Counted from the stretch's first letter, positions 1 to 12,468 are shown. The stretch: 64,000 bases of DNA from Vicinamibacterales bacterium (GCA_036504215.1 DASXVO010000035.1:124001-188000), one strand, 5' to 3'. Numbers and translations are program-made. Notes: generated by a model from the letters alone, not told the origin.

Positions 1-474
1 GGGGAAGACCTCGGCCTGGAGGGGCAGAAAGGCGCCGCCGGAGTCGACCAGATAGAGACAGGGGAGCCGGTTCTCGAGCGCCACCTGCTGGGCACGCAGG
101 TGCTTCTTCACCGTGATCGGGAAGTACGTGCCGCCTTTGACCGTGGCATCGTTGGCGACGACCATCACCTCGCGGCCGCTGACCCGGCCGATGCCGGTGA
201 CAAGACCAGCCGACGGCGCCTCGCCACGGTACATACCCCAGGCGGCAAGCGCAGACAACTCGAGCCACGGCGATTCGACGTCGAGGAGGCGCTCCACGCG
301 CTCCCGCACGGGCAGCTTGCCCTGCTCGCGATGACGAGCCAGGGCCCGTTCGCCGCCGCCAGCGCGTGCGGTCGCCATGCGCTCGCGCAGCTCCGCGACG
401 AGCCCCTCGAGGTGCGCCCGGTTGGTCCGGTACAGGTCGGAATCGGTCCGCAGGCGAGTCTCAATGACATCCAT
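1..474 (-). CDS. mccB: Acyl-CoA (methylcrotonyl-type) carboxylase carboxyltransferase subunit, N-terminal part
   Basis: Only the first 158 residues lie in the window; the gene runs off the left edge. The frame starts at the ATG at 474 and reads [13 protein letters not shown]. Family landmarks are [20 protein letters not shown] (about residues 48-67), [20 protein letters not shown] and the following [16 protein letters not shown] block, then [12 protein letters not shown], which together mark the biotin-dependent carboxyltransferase N-lobe. The VKGGTYFP form is typical of the 3-methylcrotonyl-CoA carboxylase beta subunit of leucine degradation rather than the propionyl-CoA type. That assignment is family knowledge; the biotin carboxylase partner is not visible here. 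An overlapping ATG at 470 is in another frame and does not give this protein. Confidence 0.88.
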   Translation of the reverse strand, partial: MDVIETRLRTDSDLYRTNRAHLEGLVAELRERMATARAGGGERALARHREQGKLPVRERVERLLDVESPWLELSALAAWGMYRGEAPSAGLVTGIGRVSGREVMVVANDATVKGGTYFPITVKKHLRAQQVALENRLPCLYLVDSGGAFLPLQAEVFP

Positions 475-574
475 TCCTACGCCGCCTCCAGATTAGGTGG
501 AACACCCAGCTCCTCATTATTTCAGAATTCGGCCGGATTTGGACCGTACTAAAACCGAACAGCCTGTCAGCCCA

Positions 575-602
575 TTGACATATTGGCCAATGAGTGTATG
601 TT
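575..602 (+). promoter_or_regulatory. Candidate sigma70-type promoter of the NtrC-like gene
   Basis: TTGACA at 575-580 is followed after 16 bases by TATGTT at 597-602. It is the only close match in the 195-base gap 475-669 between the divergent carboxyltransferase and response-regulator genes. The spacer holds the 8-base palindrome TTGGCCAA (583-590). Inferred from sequence match only. Confidence 0.4.
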
Positions 603-669
603 TTTCTGATTGCCAGAGCTGATATCGCACTCCTGTTCAGAGAGCGGATCCTGCTCGAGGTGAGAAGGC

Positions 670-2073
<1,404 letters not shown>

Positions 2074-2162
2074 GTAGGGAGGAAGGATGAAGGAGGAAGG
2101 ATGAAGGATGAAGGAGGAAGGAGGAGGGTGGAAACAGGAAGGATGAAGGAGGAAGGATGAAG
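2074..2162 (+). repeat. Purine-only tandem GGAAGGATGAAGGA-type repeat
   Basis: Between the NtrC-like stop and the next start the coding strand consists almost entirely of A and G, built from imperfect copies of GGAGGAAGGATGAAGGA. The last copy supplies both the Shine-Dalgarno sequence (GGAGGAAGG) and the ATG of the YihY-like gene. A reverse-oriented pair of the same unit occurs at 41847-41864, so it is a dispersed family rather than a one-off low-complexity tract. Confidence 0.75.
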
Positions 2163-3074
2163 GCTGGACGGGGCTGGGCCGCCTGGCGTCTGCCGTTTCG
2201 CGCGCTCGCCGACTGGGTGCGCCTCGTGGGACGTGCCTTCTGGCGCGGGTCCGTGGCCTTCTACAACGGCGACGACCTGACCTATGCCGCGTCGGTGGCA
2301 TACTACGGCCTCCTGTCGCTGTTCCCCTTCTGCCTGCTGGCCTTCTCGATTCTCGCCGGCGTGACGTCCGACGTCGAACGGCGCGCCTCCATCGTTACGT
2401 TCCTGCTGCAGTACTTTCCCACGCACTTCGACTTCCTGAGCGCGCAACTCGACGCGCTGCAGCAGATGCGCGTGAGGCTCGGCATTGGCGGCGCCATCGC
2501 CCTCACCTGGGCTGCGCTCGGGGTGTTCAGCGCGATCAGCTCAGCAGTCAACCATGCATGGGGCGTCGAGACGCAACGCAGTTACCTCAAGCACAAGCTG
2601 TTCTCCTTCTTCATGCTGGTCGCCGCCGGCGCCGTCCTGGCCGTGGCGCTCCTGCTCCTCAGCGCCTTTCAGATCGTGCATGCGACGTGGTCATCGGAGG
2701 TCGTCTCGCGATTTCCAACCCTGAGCGTGCTGGGCAGCCTCGTCGTGCGGTACGCGACCATGCTGCTGCTCATGGTTGTCGTCGGGCTGATCTATTACTT
2801 CGTGCCGAACACGATGGTACGATTCCGCGATGTGTGGCCGGGCGCCATCCTCACCGGGTTGCTGTGGCAGGGGGCGCTCGAGGGATTCTCGGTCTACCTG
2901 CACGACATGAGTCGCTTCAGGCTCATCCATGGTTCCGTCGCGGCTGTGGTTGTCTTCCTCGTCTGGGTCTACACCTCGGCAGTCATCCTTCTGTACGGCG
3001 TGCAGTTCACCGCCGCGTATGCACGACTGCTGCGCGCCCGCGCCGACGCCACTCACGTCGCTCCAGTCTCCTGA
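2157..3074 (+). CDS. YihY/BrkB family inner-membrane protein
   Basis: A 305-residue polytopic membrane protein of the YihY/BrkB family (once misnamed ribonuclease BN). The signature GDDLTYAASVAYYGLLSLFP lies near residues 38-57, followed by about six hydrophobic segments: 50-70, 110-130, 150-172, 190-215, 225-245 and 260-285. The family motif YYFVPNTMVRFRDVWPGAIL is intact. Its function is not established; family members have been discussed as permease-like. The start is fixed by an AGGAGGAAGG ribosome-binding site lying in the repeat directly upstream. A DUF255 gene follows on the same strand. Confidence 0.88.
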   Translation: MKAGRGWAAWRLPFRALADWVRLVGRAFWRGSVAFYNGDDLTYAASVAYYGLLSLFPFCLLAFSILAGVTSDVERRASIVTFLLQYFPTHFDFLSAQLDALQQMRVRLGIGGAIALTWAALGVFSAISSAVNHAWGVETQRSYLKHKLFSFFMLVAAGAVLAVALLLLSAFQIVHATWSSEVVSRFPTLSVLGSLVVRYATMLLLMVVVGLIYYFVPNTMVRFRDVWPGAILTGLLWQGALEGFSVYLHDMSRFRLIHGSVAAVVVFLVWVYTSAVILLYGVQFTAAYARLLRARADATHVAPVS

Positions 3075-3187
3075 ATCCCGAATCCTGAACCCTGTCTTTG
3101 GCCTCCTCTGGCATCTGCCTGGTGACTTCAACCCCCTGCCCCGGACCCCCTCCTCCTGTTACGATGGACGTGGGTGGGTTCCCACGC

Positions 3188-5350
<2,163 letters not shown>

Positions 5351-5431
5351 GAGATTGTCTTCGGGGAACGGCGGCCTCTGGGGAACCGCAGCGGTCCGCG
5401 GTTCGTCTGGTTAGGGTAGAACGGAGGATCG

Positions 5432-5626
5432 ATGAGACTCCTGCTGTGGCTGATCCTGCTTGTGCTCTGCTGGCCGGTGGCGCTGATTGCGTTACTGCTC
5501 TATCCGATCGTGTGGCTCCTCCTGTTGCCGTTCCGTCTGGTGGGCATCGCGTTCGAGGGCGTGTTCGAGCTGCTGCGCGCGATCCTGCTGCTGCCTGCGC
5601 GCGTGCTCGGCGGTGCGAGGCGCTGA
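5432..5626 (+). CDS. Small hydrophobic membrane protein
   Basis: 64 residues, starting MRLLLWLILLVLCWPVALIA. Two nearly continuous hydrophobic stretches (residues 3-32 and about 36-58) end in a basic tail. A good ribosome-binding site (GGAGG, 5428 region) precedes the ATG. It lies alone between the DUF255 gene and the leucine tRNA. No family recognised; coding is supported by the ribosome-binding site, consistent membrane composition and lack of any overlapping alternative. Confidence 0.6.
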   Translation: MRLLLWLILLVLCWPVALIALLLYPIVWLLLLPFRLVGIAFEGVFELLRAILLLPARVLGGARR

Positions 5627-5699
5627 CACAGTGCCGGGGTGAGGTCGTGCGATGCGGCGTGACGCCCTGCGGGGTTCCTGCTATCGTGTTCCCGGACGG

Positions 5700-5785
5700 G
5701 CCGGGGTGGCGAAACTGGCAGACGCACGGGACTTAAAATCCCGGGGAGTTCACGCTCCGTGCGGGTTCGATCCCCGCCCCCGGCA
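5700..5785 (+). tRNA. tRNA-Leu (UAA)
   Basis: An 86-base class II tRNA. The acceptor stem GCCGGGG (5700-5706) pairs with CCCCGGC (5778-5784), with discriminator A5785. The anticodon loop CTTAAAA is closed by CGGGA/TCCCG, giving anticodon TAA. There is a long variable arm, and the T arm is GCGGG-TTCGATC-CCCGC (5761-5777). The 3' CCA is not encoded (CAC follows). The glycosyltransferase reading frame is open backwards into this tRNA, but its real start is downstream. Confidence 0.97.
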
Positions 5786-5881
5786 CAGAGTTGGCCCATC
5801 GATGCTTCGAAACGAGTCCGGCCCGATGCCGCAGACCGAGAACCGGCGACACCGCCGGACCAGGCGCCCCCGCTGTCGACC

Positions 5882-7045
5882 ATGAGAGTGCTCTTTCAAA
5901 ACCGGCCCGACTCGTTCGCAATCACCGGCGGGGACACCGTCCAGATGCAGAAGACGATGGAGCACCTCGCCGCCCGGGGGGTCGAGGGCACCATCGATCT
6001 GACGCTCGAGCCGGACCTCACTGACATCGACCTCGTTCACGTCTTCAACATCAATACGGTCCACCCGTCGTACTTCCAGATTCGAAATGCCAGGCGGCAG
6101 GGGAAGCCGGTGGTGCTATCCACCGTCTTCACGCCGAACCTCGCCGAGTGGGACAGGAAGGGCCGATACGGCCTGTCCCGCCATTTCTTCGAACACGCGA
6201 GCGAGCAGACCAAAGAGCGAGCCAAGTGCCTGGTTCGCCTGCTGCGGCCGCACGGCCATCAGCGGCGGGCGCTCGTCCACCAGATGGCCGTCGGCTACCG
6301 AAGACAGGTGGTGGGGGCGCTCCGCGCGGCCGACATGCTGCTGCCGAATTCGCAGATGGAGTCGGAGACCGTCGCGCGTGTCTTCGGCGTGCAGCGGCCC
6401 TCCCGGATTGTCCCGAATGGGGTGGATCCGTCGTTTGCCGACGTGCCCCGCGGCCGGTTCGAACGGGAGTTCGGGATACGGAATTATGTGCTGTGCGTTG
6501 CGAACTTCTACAGCGTGAAGAACCAGTTGGCACTGGCCCGTGCGATGGCGGCACGACCGGATATTCCCGTGGTCTTCGTCGGGAGGAAGAGCGAAAACCA
6601 CCTGAGTTACTACAGGGCCTTCGTGGAATTCGTTCGCGTGCAGCCGCAGATGCGGGTGCTGGACTTCATGCCGCAGGAGCAGTTGGCATACGCCTACGCC
6701 GACGCCCGAGTGCACGTCCTCCCGGGCTGGAGCGAGACGACCGGGCTGGCTAGCCTCGAGGCGGGCTTGGCCGGCTGCAATGTGGTGACGACCGACCGCG
6801 GCTACACGCGCGAGTACTTCGAGGACTACGCTTGGTACTGTTCACCGGACAGCGTGGAGTCGATTCGCCAGGCAACGCTCGAGGCCTACCAGGCGGCCCC
6901 TCGGTCGGGACTGAAGGACCGGATCCTCGCCCGCTTCACATGGGACCGAGCCGCAGACGCGACGCTCGACGCCTATCGGGCGGTGCTCGAGAATCCCCAG
7001 CGAGACCCTACCGATCGGCAGGCGAGATGCCGAAAGAAGAACTGA
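5882..7045 (+). CDS. Glycosyltransferase family 4-like protein
   Basis: 387 residues, GT-B fold, glycogen-phosphorylase/GT1 superfamily. The N-lobe starts MRVLFQNRPDSFAITGGDTV, the usual nucleotide-sugar glycosyltransferase opening with a GGD loop. The C-lobe has RIVPNGVDPSF (near residue 180), a Rossmann strand YVLCVANFYSVKNQ, then LPGWSETTGLASLEAGLAG, the E-x7-E type donor-binding motif. The frame extends upstream into the tRNA, but the ATG at 5882 is where homology starts. It probably transfers a sugar to a cell-surface polymer; donor and acceptor are unknown. No other polysaccharide genes flank it. Confidence 0.88.
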   Translation: MRVLFQNRPDSFAITGGDTVQMQKTMEHLAARGVEGTIDLTLEPDLTDIDLVHVFNINTVHPSYFQIRNARRQGKPVVLSTVFTPNLAEWDRKGRYGLSRHFFEHASEQTKERAKCLVRLLRPHGHQRRALVHQMAVGYRRQVVGALRAADMLLPNSQMESETVARVFGVQRPSRIVPNGVDPSFADVPRGRFEREFGIRNYVLCVANFYSVKNQLALARAMAARPDIPVVFVGRKSENHLSYYRAFVEFVRVQPQMRVLDFMPQEQLAYAYADARVHVLPGWSETTGLASLEAGLAGCNVVTTDRGYTREYFEDYAWYCSPDSVESIRQATLEAYQAAPRSGLKDRILARFTWDRAADATLDAYRAVLENPQRDPTDRQARCRKKN

Positions 7046-7107
7046 TCGGCGTTCGTTCGCGTGTTTCGCCGAGGCATCTCAAACCGTTCAATCCCCGGAG
7101 GCTGACT

Positions 7108-7791
7108 ATGCGCACGTGTCTGGTTCTCGGTCTGGCGACCTTCTGTCTGGCACTGGCGGTTCCCGCCAGCTGGGCGCAGACCAACGCCCAACAGGCCCAG
7201 GCCCAATCGTTCAAGAACGACAAGGACTCGCTGCGTGACTACATCTCGCCCTATATCGGGCTCGACACGGGCGGCACGCTGTTCAAGGCGGCGACCCCGC
7301 TCGGTGGCCTGGATCAGGGAAATCCGAAGGTGTTCGGCGTCGCGCTCGGGTTCTGGGGCAAGGGCATGCTGTCGGGAGAGCTCGACTTCGCGTACCACAA
7401 GGACTTCTTCGGACCGGTGGGCAGTCCCTACATCTTCACCAATCAGCGGGGCACGCTCGGCTCGAACAACCTGATGACCATCACCGGCAGCTTCGTCATC
7501 AACCCGTCGATTGACATCGGGTCGCAGCGGATCAGGCCGTACGTCCTGGTCGGTGGCGGGTTGATGCGATCGACCATCGAGGGATTCTCCAACCTTGGCA
7601 AGAACACGGACAACCGGGGGATCGTCAATGTCGGCGGCGGCCTTCAGTACTACCCCGTCAAGCGTGTTGGCATCCGGGCGGACTTCCGCTACAACCTCGG
7701 CGTGGGCGCCAACTCGAGCGACAACGGTTGGGGCTGGATGGACAATTGGAACTTCTACCGGTTCGTGGTCGGCCCCGCGTTCACGTTCTGA
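7108..7791 (+). CDS. Outer-membrane beta-barrel-like secreted protein
   Basis: 227 residues. The N-terminal signal peptide ends near SWAQ (about residue 22) and GGAG lies 7 bases before the ATG. The mature part has alternating hydrophobic strands rich in Gly, Tyr and Phe (ISPYIGLDTGG, GVALGFWG, GELDFAYHKDFFG, RPYVLVGGGLMRS, VGIRADFRYNLG) and ends in Phe (FVVGPAFTF), the usual outer-membrane barrel terminus. About eight strands are possible, as in OmpA/OmpX-size barrels. No specific function can be given. It is followed by a strong hairpin. Confidence 0.85.
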   Translation: MRTCLVLGLATFCLALAVPASWAQTNAQQAQAQSFKNDKDSLRDYISPYIGLDTGGTLFKAATPLGGLDQGNPKVFGVALGFWGKGMLSGELDFAYHKDFFGPVGSPYIFTNQRGTLGSNNLMTITGSFVINPSIDIGSQRIRPYVLVGGGLMRSTIEGFSNLGKNTDNRGIVNVGGGLQYYPVKRVGIRADFRYNLGVGANSSDNGWGWMDNWNFYRFVVGPAFTF

Positions 7792-7811
7792 GTTGCACCC
7801 CGGCTACCGAG

Positions 7812-7843
7812 GCGGCAAGGCGCGGCAATGCGCGTCTTGCCGC
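7812..7843 (+). terminator. Strong hairpin after the barrel-protein gene
   Basis: A 13-bp stem (7812-7824 with 7831-7843, one G-U pair) with a 6-base loop starts 20 bases after the stop codon. No T-run follows, so it may work as a transcript-end stabiliser or imperfect terminator. The remainder of the 316-base gap 7792-8107 shows nothing else I can support. Confidence 0.55.
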
Positions 7844-8107
7844 AGCTTCTGAGCGGCCGGCATCGACGGTATTCTCCCGTCTTGACGCCGATTGTTCGAC
7901 ACCTTCTCGCTCGACCATCACCTTCGCCGCGAGCGGTCATCGCGTCCAGACTCTCCGTGCAGATTTCGACGCGGCCCGTCGTGGCTGGTGCGCAGAACTC
8001 TTCGCCCCGTTCTCTCGTCCATTCAGAGTGAAGATGGACGATCAGTCGAGGGCACAGCGGTCCCTGGACCGCACACGCCGATCGAGACGCGGCAGATGGA
8101 GGGAGAA

Positions 8108-8425
8108 ATGGCCGAGGAACGAACGTGGTGGGAGACGATCAAGGTTGAGGGCGGCGACCTGCTCGAGCGGGTGAAGACGCTCATCCATGAGGGGAATGTC
8201 CGGCGGATCGTCATCCGGCAGGGCAATCGGTCGGTCGCCGAGTTTCCGTTGACGATCGGCGTGGTCGGAACGGTCGCCGCGCCCATCCTGGCCGCCGTCG
8301 GCGCGCTCGCCGCGCTGCTCACGAACTGCGCGATAGAGGTGCAGCGGGTGACGACCACCGACGCGCCCGGCCCCGAGGCGGGTCCAGGGGCAGGCCCTGA
8401 GCCGCCGGCCGACCCACACACCTGA
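8108..8425 (+). CDS. DUF4342-like small membrane-associated protein
   Basis: 105 residues. The N-terminal half is a charged helix pair (residues 5-30) followed by VRRIVIRQGNRSVAEFPLT. Residues 53-75 form a hydrophobic segment (GVVGTVAAPILAAVGALAAL), and a Pro/Gly/Ala-rich tail ends the protein. This layout (helix, basic RRI-I strand, PLT-GVVG, membrane helix, CxIEV strand) matches the DUF4342 family, whose function is unknown. I chose the ATG at 8108 because GGAGGGAG lies 5 bases upstream; the frame is open much further upstream but that part has no family character. Confidence 0.72.
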   Translation: MAEERTWWETIKVEGGDLLERVKTLIHEGNVRRIVIRQGNRSVAEFPLTIGVVGTVAAPILAAVGALAALLTNCAIEVQRVTTTDAPGPEAGPGAGPEPPADPHT

Positions 8426-8497
8426 CACCCGAGACAGGTCTTCCGGTCACGGCACCTTCTCTCCGTAACCTTTGACTTCGCGCCGGCAAACGCCTGA

Positions 8498-11209
8498 ATG
8501 AGGTGTGACGTGTGGCGCGAAGTCTTCATCCTTGCCTGCTGTCTCGCGACATTCGGGCCTGCCGGTGCACAGGCGGCTGTTCCCCCTTCACAGGACGGTG
8601 TGGCCGCGTTGTTGTCCCGCCTGGAGCAGGTGCTCGGCTCCGGGAATCCTGGTGCGTATCGCAGCCTGCTGTCCTCAGTGGCGGACGCCAAGGCGGCTGA
8701 GGCCTTCGCAAGCGCCGTTGTCGATCCGGGCGCCTCGCGCGTCGTGGTGCGCGAGCGCACCCGGTCGGATCTCGAGGGGACGCTCCCCGGGGACGGCTAC
8801 CAGTTGATGGTGGAGGTGCTCGTCGAGCGGGGGCCACAGGCCCAGCTTTCGACCTGGTGCCTCGATGTGAAGCGTATCGGCCGCCGCGCTTCAGACGATG
8901 ACGTCGGCGAGTGGGGCATTGTCTACCAGAAAGTGATTGGCGGCCTGCCGACGCTGCATCGTCTCGGGCTGAATCCCCGCCGACAGTTCACCGGACGCGA
9001 TGTCGTCGTCGCGGTAGACGACGTGCGGTTGGCGTTCACCGACGCGAGCCTGTTCGTGGCGGAAGCCGGCGGCGGTGTGACAGGGGTGGTCGTGCTGGGC
9101 CGGGGCCAGATGCGGTTTGCGCCCGAGCCGGCGTCCGAGCGCGGTCAACTCAGGTTGTTTGCGGGGACCGACGTGCTCGAGACGCCGATCGATGCCGTGT
9201 TCCTGCGCGTCTCGCCCCAGGAATTCACCCGCCGCGTGACCGGGACGATGGTAGGGCGTCCCGTTGACCAACACGAGTGGACGCGCGCCAACGAGATCTT
9301 CCGAGAGGACGTGGGGAAGTCCTACGGACTCGACCTCGGTGATCTGAGCCGGGACGTCTGGTCGCTGCTGCCGATGCCAGGCGACCTGCTTGCCGAGATT
9401 CGGACGAAGCGTTTCGGCGAGTTGACGTACACCAAGGCCATGAGCGAGGCCGAGGACATCTCGCTCTTCGACCGCACGACGCGTCGCAATATCGCGGTCT
9501 ACGCCTCGACGGACCAGTTGGCGCGTCGCGGTCGGTTCTTCAGCGACGAGGACCGGGCGGACTACGCGGTGGCGTCGTACGACATCGACGCCGCGTTCGA
9601 CCCGGCCCGGCGCTGGCTGGACGGTCGAACACGCCTGAAGCTCAAGGTACTGGCGCCGTCGGTCAGCACGCTGTCGCTCAAGCTGGCCGACTCGCTCGAC
9701 GTCGAGTCGGTCATCTCCCGCGAGTACGGACGGCTGCTGGCGGTTCGCGTGAGGAATCAGAACAGCATCGTGGTGACGCTGCCGGCGCCAGTTGCCGAGG
9801 GATCGAGCATCACGCTCGACGTGTCGTATTCGGGCGCGATTACCCCGCAGGCCGTGGACCGAGAGACGGTCGGCCAGGTGCGCGGCGAAGAGAATCCCGA
9901 CGTACGATTCGAGGAGAGCTATCTCTACAGCAACCAGACCTACTGGTACCCGCAGGGGACGTCTGGCGGCTATGCGACGGCCACGCTGCGGGTGAGAGTG
10001 CCGCAGAACTTCTCGTGCGTGGCGAGCGGGGAACTGGTGGAGGCGGTGGCAGCGGCCGCGACTGGCAGGTCTGCTCAGCCGGGACGGCAGTTCACGTTCG
10101 TGGCGCCCCAGCCGGCGCGGTACTTCGCGTGTCTGATCACGCCGCTCGTCCAGGTCGCGTCCCGTGTGCTGCGGGTCGGCGTCCGAGATGGAACGGAGCC
10201 GGCGGCGCATCCGGCAGGCGTGCGATACGCGAGCGTCAACCTCGACGTGAAGACGAACCCCAGATTGCAGTCGCAGGTGCGTTCCCTGGCCGACAAGGCA
10301 GGGGAAATCCTCCAGTACTATTCGACCCTCATGGGCGATTCACCGTATCCGGGAGCAACGGTCGCGGCGGTCGAGTGGAGGCTGCCCGGCGGCCATAGCC
10401 CGGCCTACATGGCGGTGCTGAATCAGCCCCTCCCCGGCACCACGACGGTATCGTGGCGAAACGACCCGGCGTGTTTCGACAACTACCCGGAGTTCTTCGT
10501 TGCACACGAGTTGGCGCATCAGTGGTGGGGGCAGGCGATCGGCGGCAAGAACTACCACGAGCAGTGGCTGAGCGAGGGGATCGCGCAGTACTTTGCGGCG
10601 CTCTATGCGGGGCAGGCGCGCGGTCGCGACGTGTTCGACAGCATCATCCGGCGATTCCGGCAGTGGGGCATGGAGAAGTCGGACCAGGGTCCGATCTATC
10701 TCGGCTATCGTGTGGGCCACATCAAGGGAGACTCGCGGGTCTTCCGTGCCGTCGTCTACAACAAGAGCGCGGCGGTGCTCCACATGCTCCGTCGGTTCAT
10801 CGGCGACAAGGCGTTCTTCGACGGCCTGCGTCGCTTCTACGCCGAGTGGCGGTTCCACAAGGCGGGATCCGACGATCTGCGGCACGCCATGGAGCAGGAG
10901 TCCGGGCGCGATCTGTCCCGGTTCTTCGAGCGGTGGATCTACGGGTCGAGCCTGCCCACGGTCATCTTCAGCTCGCACGTTGAAGAGACGTCACGCGGAC
11001 CCGAGGTCGTGGTGCGGTTCGACCAGGTGGGCGAGTTGTTCGATGTTCCAGTGACGGTGTCGCTCGACTACGCCGACCGACCGACGACCGACCTGGTCGT
11101 CCGCATCAGCGACCGTACGACCGAGACGCGCCTGCCGCTGGCCGGCACGCTCCGAAAAGTCGAAGCCAACCGCGACGGGGCGTCGCTCATCACGGTGACG
11201 GGGAAGTAG
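8498..11209 (+). CDS. Secreted M1-family zinc metallopeptidase
   Basis: 903 residues with a signal peptide ending near GAQA (residue 26). The gluzincin site is HELAH at 670-674, and the third zinc ligand E693 is in WLSEG, i.e. HExxH-X18-E. The upstream half has the M1 beta-saddle (ASYDIDAAFDPARRWLDG, IDVSYSG-like strands). The substrate loop normally reading GxMEN is replaced here by LPGGHSPAYM, so the N-terminal amine-binding glutamate cannot be placed. A C-terminal immunoglobulin-like beta domain follows (about 790-900). It is probably periplasmic or cell-surface, and hydrolysis of peptides is likely; aminopeptidase specificity is uncertain. Confidence 0.9.
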   Translation: MRCDVWREVFILACCLATFGPAGAQAAVPPSQDGVAALLSRLEQVLGSGNPGAYRSLLSSVADAKAAEAFASAVVDPGASRVVVRERTRSDLEGTLPGDGYQLMVEVLVERGPQAQLSTWCLDVKRIGRRASDDDVGEWGIVYQKVIGGLPTLHRLGLNPRRQFTGRDVVVAVDDVRLAFTDASLFVAEAGGGVTGVVVLGRGQMRFAPEPASERGQLRLFAGTDVLETPIDAVFLRVSPQEFTRRVTGTMVGRPVDQHEWTRANEIFREDVGKSYGLDLGDLSRDVWSLLPMPGDLLAEIRTKRFGELTYTKAMSEAEDISLFDRTTRRNIAVYASTDQLARRGRFFSDEDRADYAVASYDIDAAFDPARRWLDGRTRLKLKVLAPSVSTLSLKLADSLDVESVISREYGRLLAVRVRNQNSIVVTLPAPVAEGSSITLDVSYSGAITPQAVDRETVGQVRGEENPDVRFEESYLYSNQTYWYPQGTSGGYATATLRVRVPQNFSCVASGELVEAVAAAATGRSAQPGRQFTFVAPQPARYFACLITPLVQVASRVLRVGVRDGTEPAAHPAGVRYASVNLDVKTNPRLQSQVRSLADKAGEILQYYSTLMGDSPYPGATVAAVEWRLPGGHSPAYMAVLNQPLPGTTTVSWRNDPACFDNYPEFFVAHELAHQWWGQAIGGKNYHEQWLSEGIAQYFAALYAGQARGRDVFDSIIRRFRQWGMEKSDQGPIYLGYRVGHIKGDSRVFRAVVYNKSAAVLHMLRRFIGDKAFFDGLRRFYAEWRFHKAGSDDLRHAMEQESGRDLSRFFERWIYGSSLPTVIFSSHVEETSRGPEVVVRFDQVGELFDVPVTVSLDYADRPTTDLVVRISDRTTETRLPLAGTLRKVEANRDGASLITVTGK

Positions 11210-11231
11210 GGGCACCGACCGTGATGGGGGC

Positions 11232-11906
11232 CTACCACTCCTGTCCCGTCTTCGTGCTGGCCCTCGATATCACCAGGCCGGCGACCATGCCACTCACGGT
11301 CAGGACCACGATCGCGGCCACGTGCGATGACAGGACGTGGAACGGGTCGGTGATCTCGCAGTAGGTGCGCCAGCTGGCGTCGGAAAGCAGACCCGCGCCG
11401 AGACCGGCCAGGGTGCCAGTGAGGGCGGGGCGCGTGGGGTAGGCGCGGAAGGCGAGGACGATCGTGACGAGCAGCGACGGCAGGCCGATGAGAATCGGTG
11501 TGCTGAAGCAGTGGCCCCAGTAGAGGGCTTCCTTGCCGATCGGGACGTGGCTCACGTGGGTATTCCACGTGACCGACGTCACGGTCAGAACGACGCCGAG
11601 GCCAACCAGCAGCAGGACGGCGGCCATCCGGTGCTCGAGCATCCGCCCGGGCACGGCCTCACGCAGGGCCGACACGATCAGCAGTACGCCATAGAGGACC
11701 TGGAGCGCGGAAAGGCCCCACAGCACGGCATCGCCGAGCGTTTTGGCATCCGGCCGAACACCGAACTGGCGATACACGACCCACGCGACCAGCGCGGCAA
11801 GCCCCGAGACCGCGAGGGCTCGCTGCCACGGCCTGGCCAGACGACGAACCGGCCTGAGATCGGCGAGGATCAACTGTTCGATCGAGCCGCGCTCATTCGT
11901 GTTCAT
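11232..11906 (-). CDS. NrsF/DUF1109-like six-helix membrane anti-sigma factor (copy 1)
   Basis: 224 residues. A short cytoplasmic N-terminus (LILADLRPVRRLARPWQRAL) is followed by six hydrophobic segments, and near the end the motif GLLSDASWRTYCEITDPFHV is followed by a second His. Size, topology and the late Cys/His motif fit NrsF-type (DUF1109) anti-sigma factors that hold an ECF sigma factor at the membrane. Its ATG overlaps the end of the upstream sigma gene by 14 bases, which implies translational coupling. A paralogous pair is at 31981-33229. Its signal is unknown; the conserved Cys/His might bind metal, as in the founding nickel-responsive example. Confidence 0.8.
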   Translation of the reverse strand: MNTNERGSIEQLILADLRPVRRLARPWQRALAVSGLAALVAWVVYRQFGVRPDAKTLGDAVLWGLSALQVLYGVLLIVSALREAVPGRMLEHRMAAVLLLVGLGVVLTVTSVTWNTHVSHVPIGKEALYWGHCFSTPILIGLPSLLVTIVLAFRAYPTRPALTGTLAGLGAGLLSDASWRTYCEITDPFHVLSSHVAAIVVLTVSGMVAGLVISRASTKTGQEW

Positions 11907-12468
11907 GGTGGCTCTCGTCGTCTTCGAGCACTTGGCGGAGACGCGCCATGCCGCGGCTGGCCCGGGCTCGGAGCGCCGGACCCCGGATGCGGAGCCGGCG
12001 GGAGATCTCCTGGAACGTCAGGCCGTGCAGGTGGTGCATCAGCACGCTCTGCCGCGTGCTGCTGGAGAGCTGAGAGAGTGCGTGGCGGACCTGTGACCGG
12101 GCGATCAGCGCTTCTTCCTGAGCCGACGCGTGATGGTCGGTCGCATCGTCGAGTGGTTCCCGGTGGGAGAGATCGCCGCGCCGCTGGCGGTAGCGGCAGT
12201 CCATCAGGAAGACGTGGCGGGCGATCGCGCACGCCCAGGGGCGGACTGGAAACGCGGGGTCGTACGATTGCCGCGCGCGGTGGATCTGGAGGAACGTCTC
12301 CTGGATGAGATCGTCCACGCGGCTGGTGTCGCGGGCGAGCCGAAGCAGGTACCGTCGCAGGATCGGCGCCAGCTCGGTGTGGAGCCGCTCGAATGCCTCG
12401 CGGTCGCCCGCCTGATAGCCGAGCATCGACGATCGCAGTACCTCGTCGGCCGCATCCCGCACGCTCAC
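11893..12468 (-). CDS. ECF-type RNA polymerase sigma factor (copy 1)
   Basis: 191 residues from the GTG at 12468. Region 2 has LQRYLLRLARD-like and DDLIQETFLQIHRARQSYDP (2.2-2.4). Region 4 has SQLSSSTRQSVLMHHLHGLT followed by FQEISRRLRIRGPALRARAS, a helix-turn-helix for the -35 element. The start is supported by GGAGG 5 bases upstream and by the paralogue at 31981, which begins MSVREV where this one begins VSVRDA. An ATG at 12567 would add 33 residues with no family character. It is coupled to the NrsF-like gene. Probably released on an envelope signal; target promoters are unknown. Confidence 0.88.
   Translation of the reverse strand: MSVRDAADEVLRSSMLGYQAGDREAFERLHTELAPILRRYLLRLARDTSRVDDLIQETFLQIHRARQSYDPAFPVRPWACAIARHVFLMDCRYRQRRGDLSHREPLDDATDHHASAQEEALIARSQVRHALSQLSSSTRQSVLMHHLHGLTFQEISRRLRIRGPALRARASRGMARLRQVLEDDESHHEHE

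Noticed and set aside
5759-5881. Extended start of the glycosyltransferase inside tRNA-Leu
   Set aside because: The extra residues overlap the tRNA and lack family character; ATG 5882 matches the family start.
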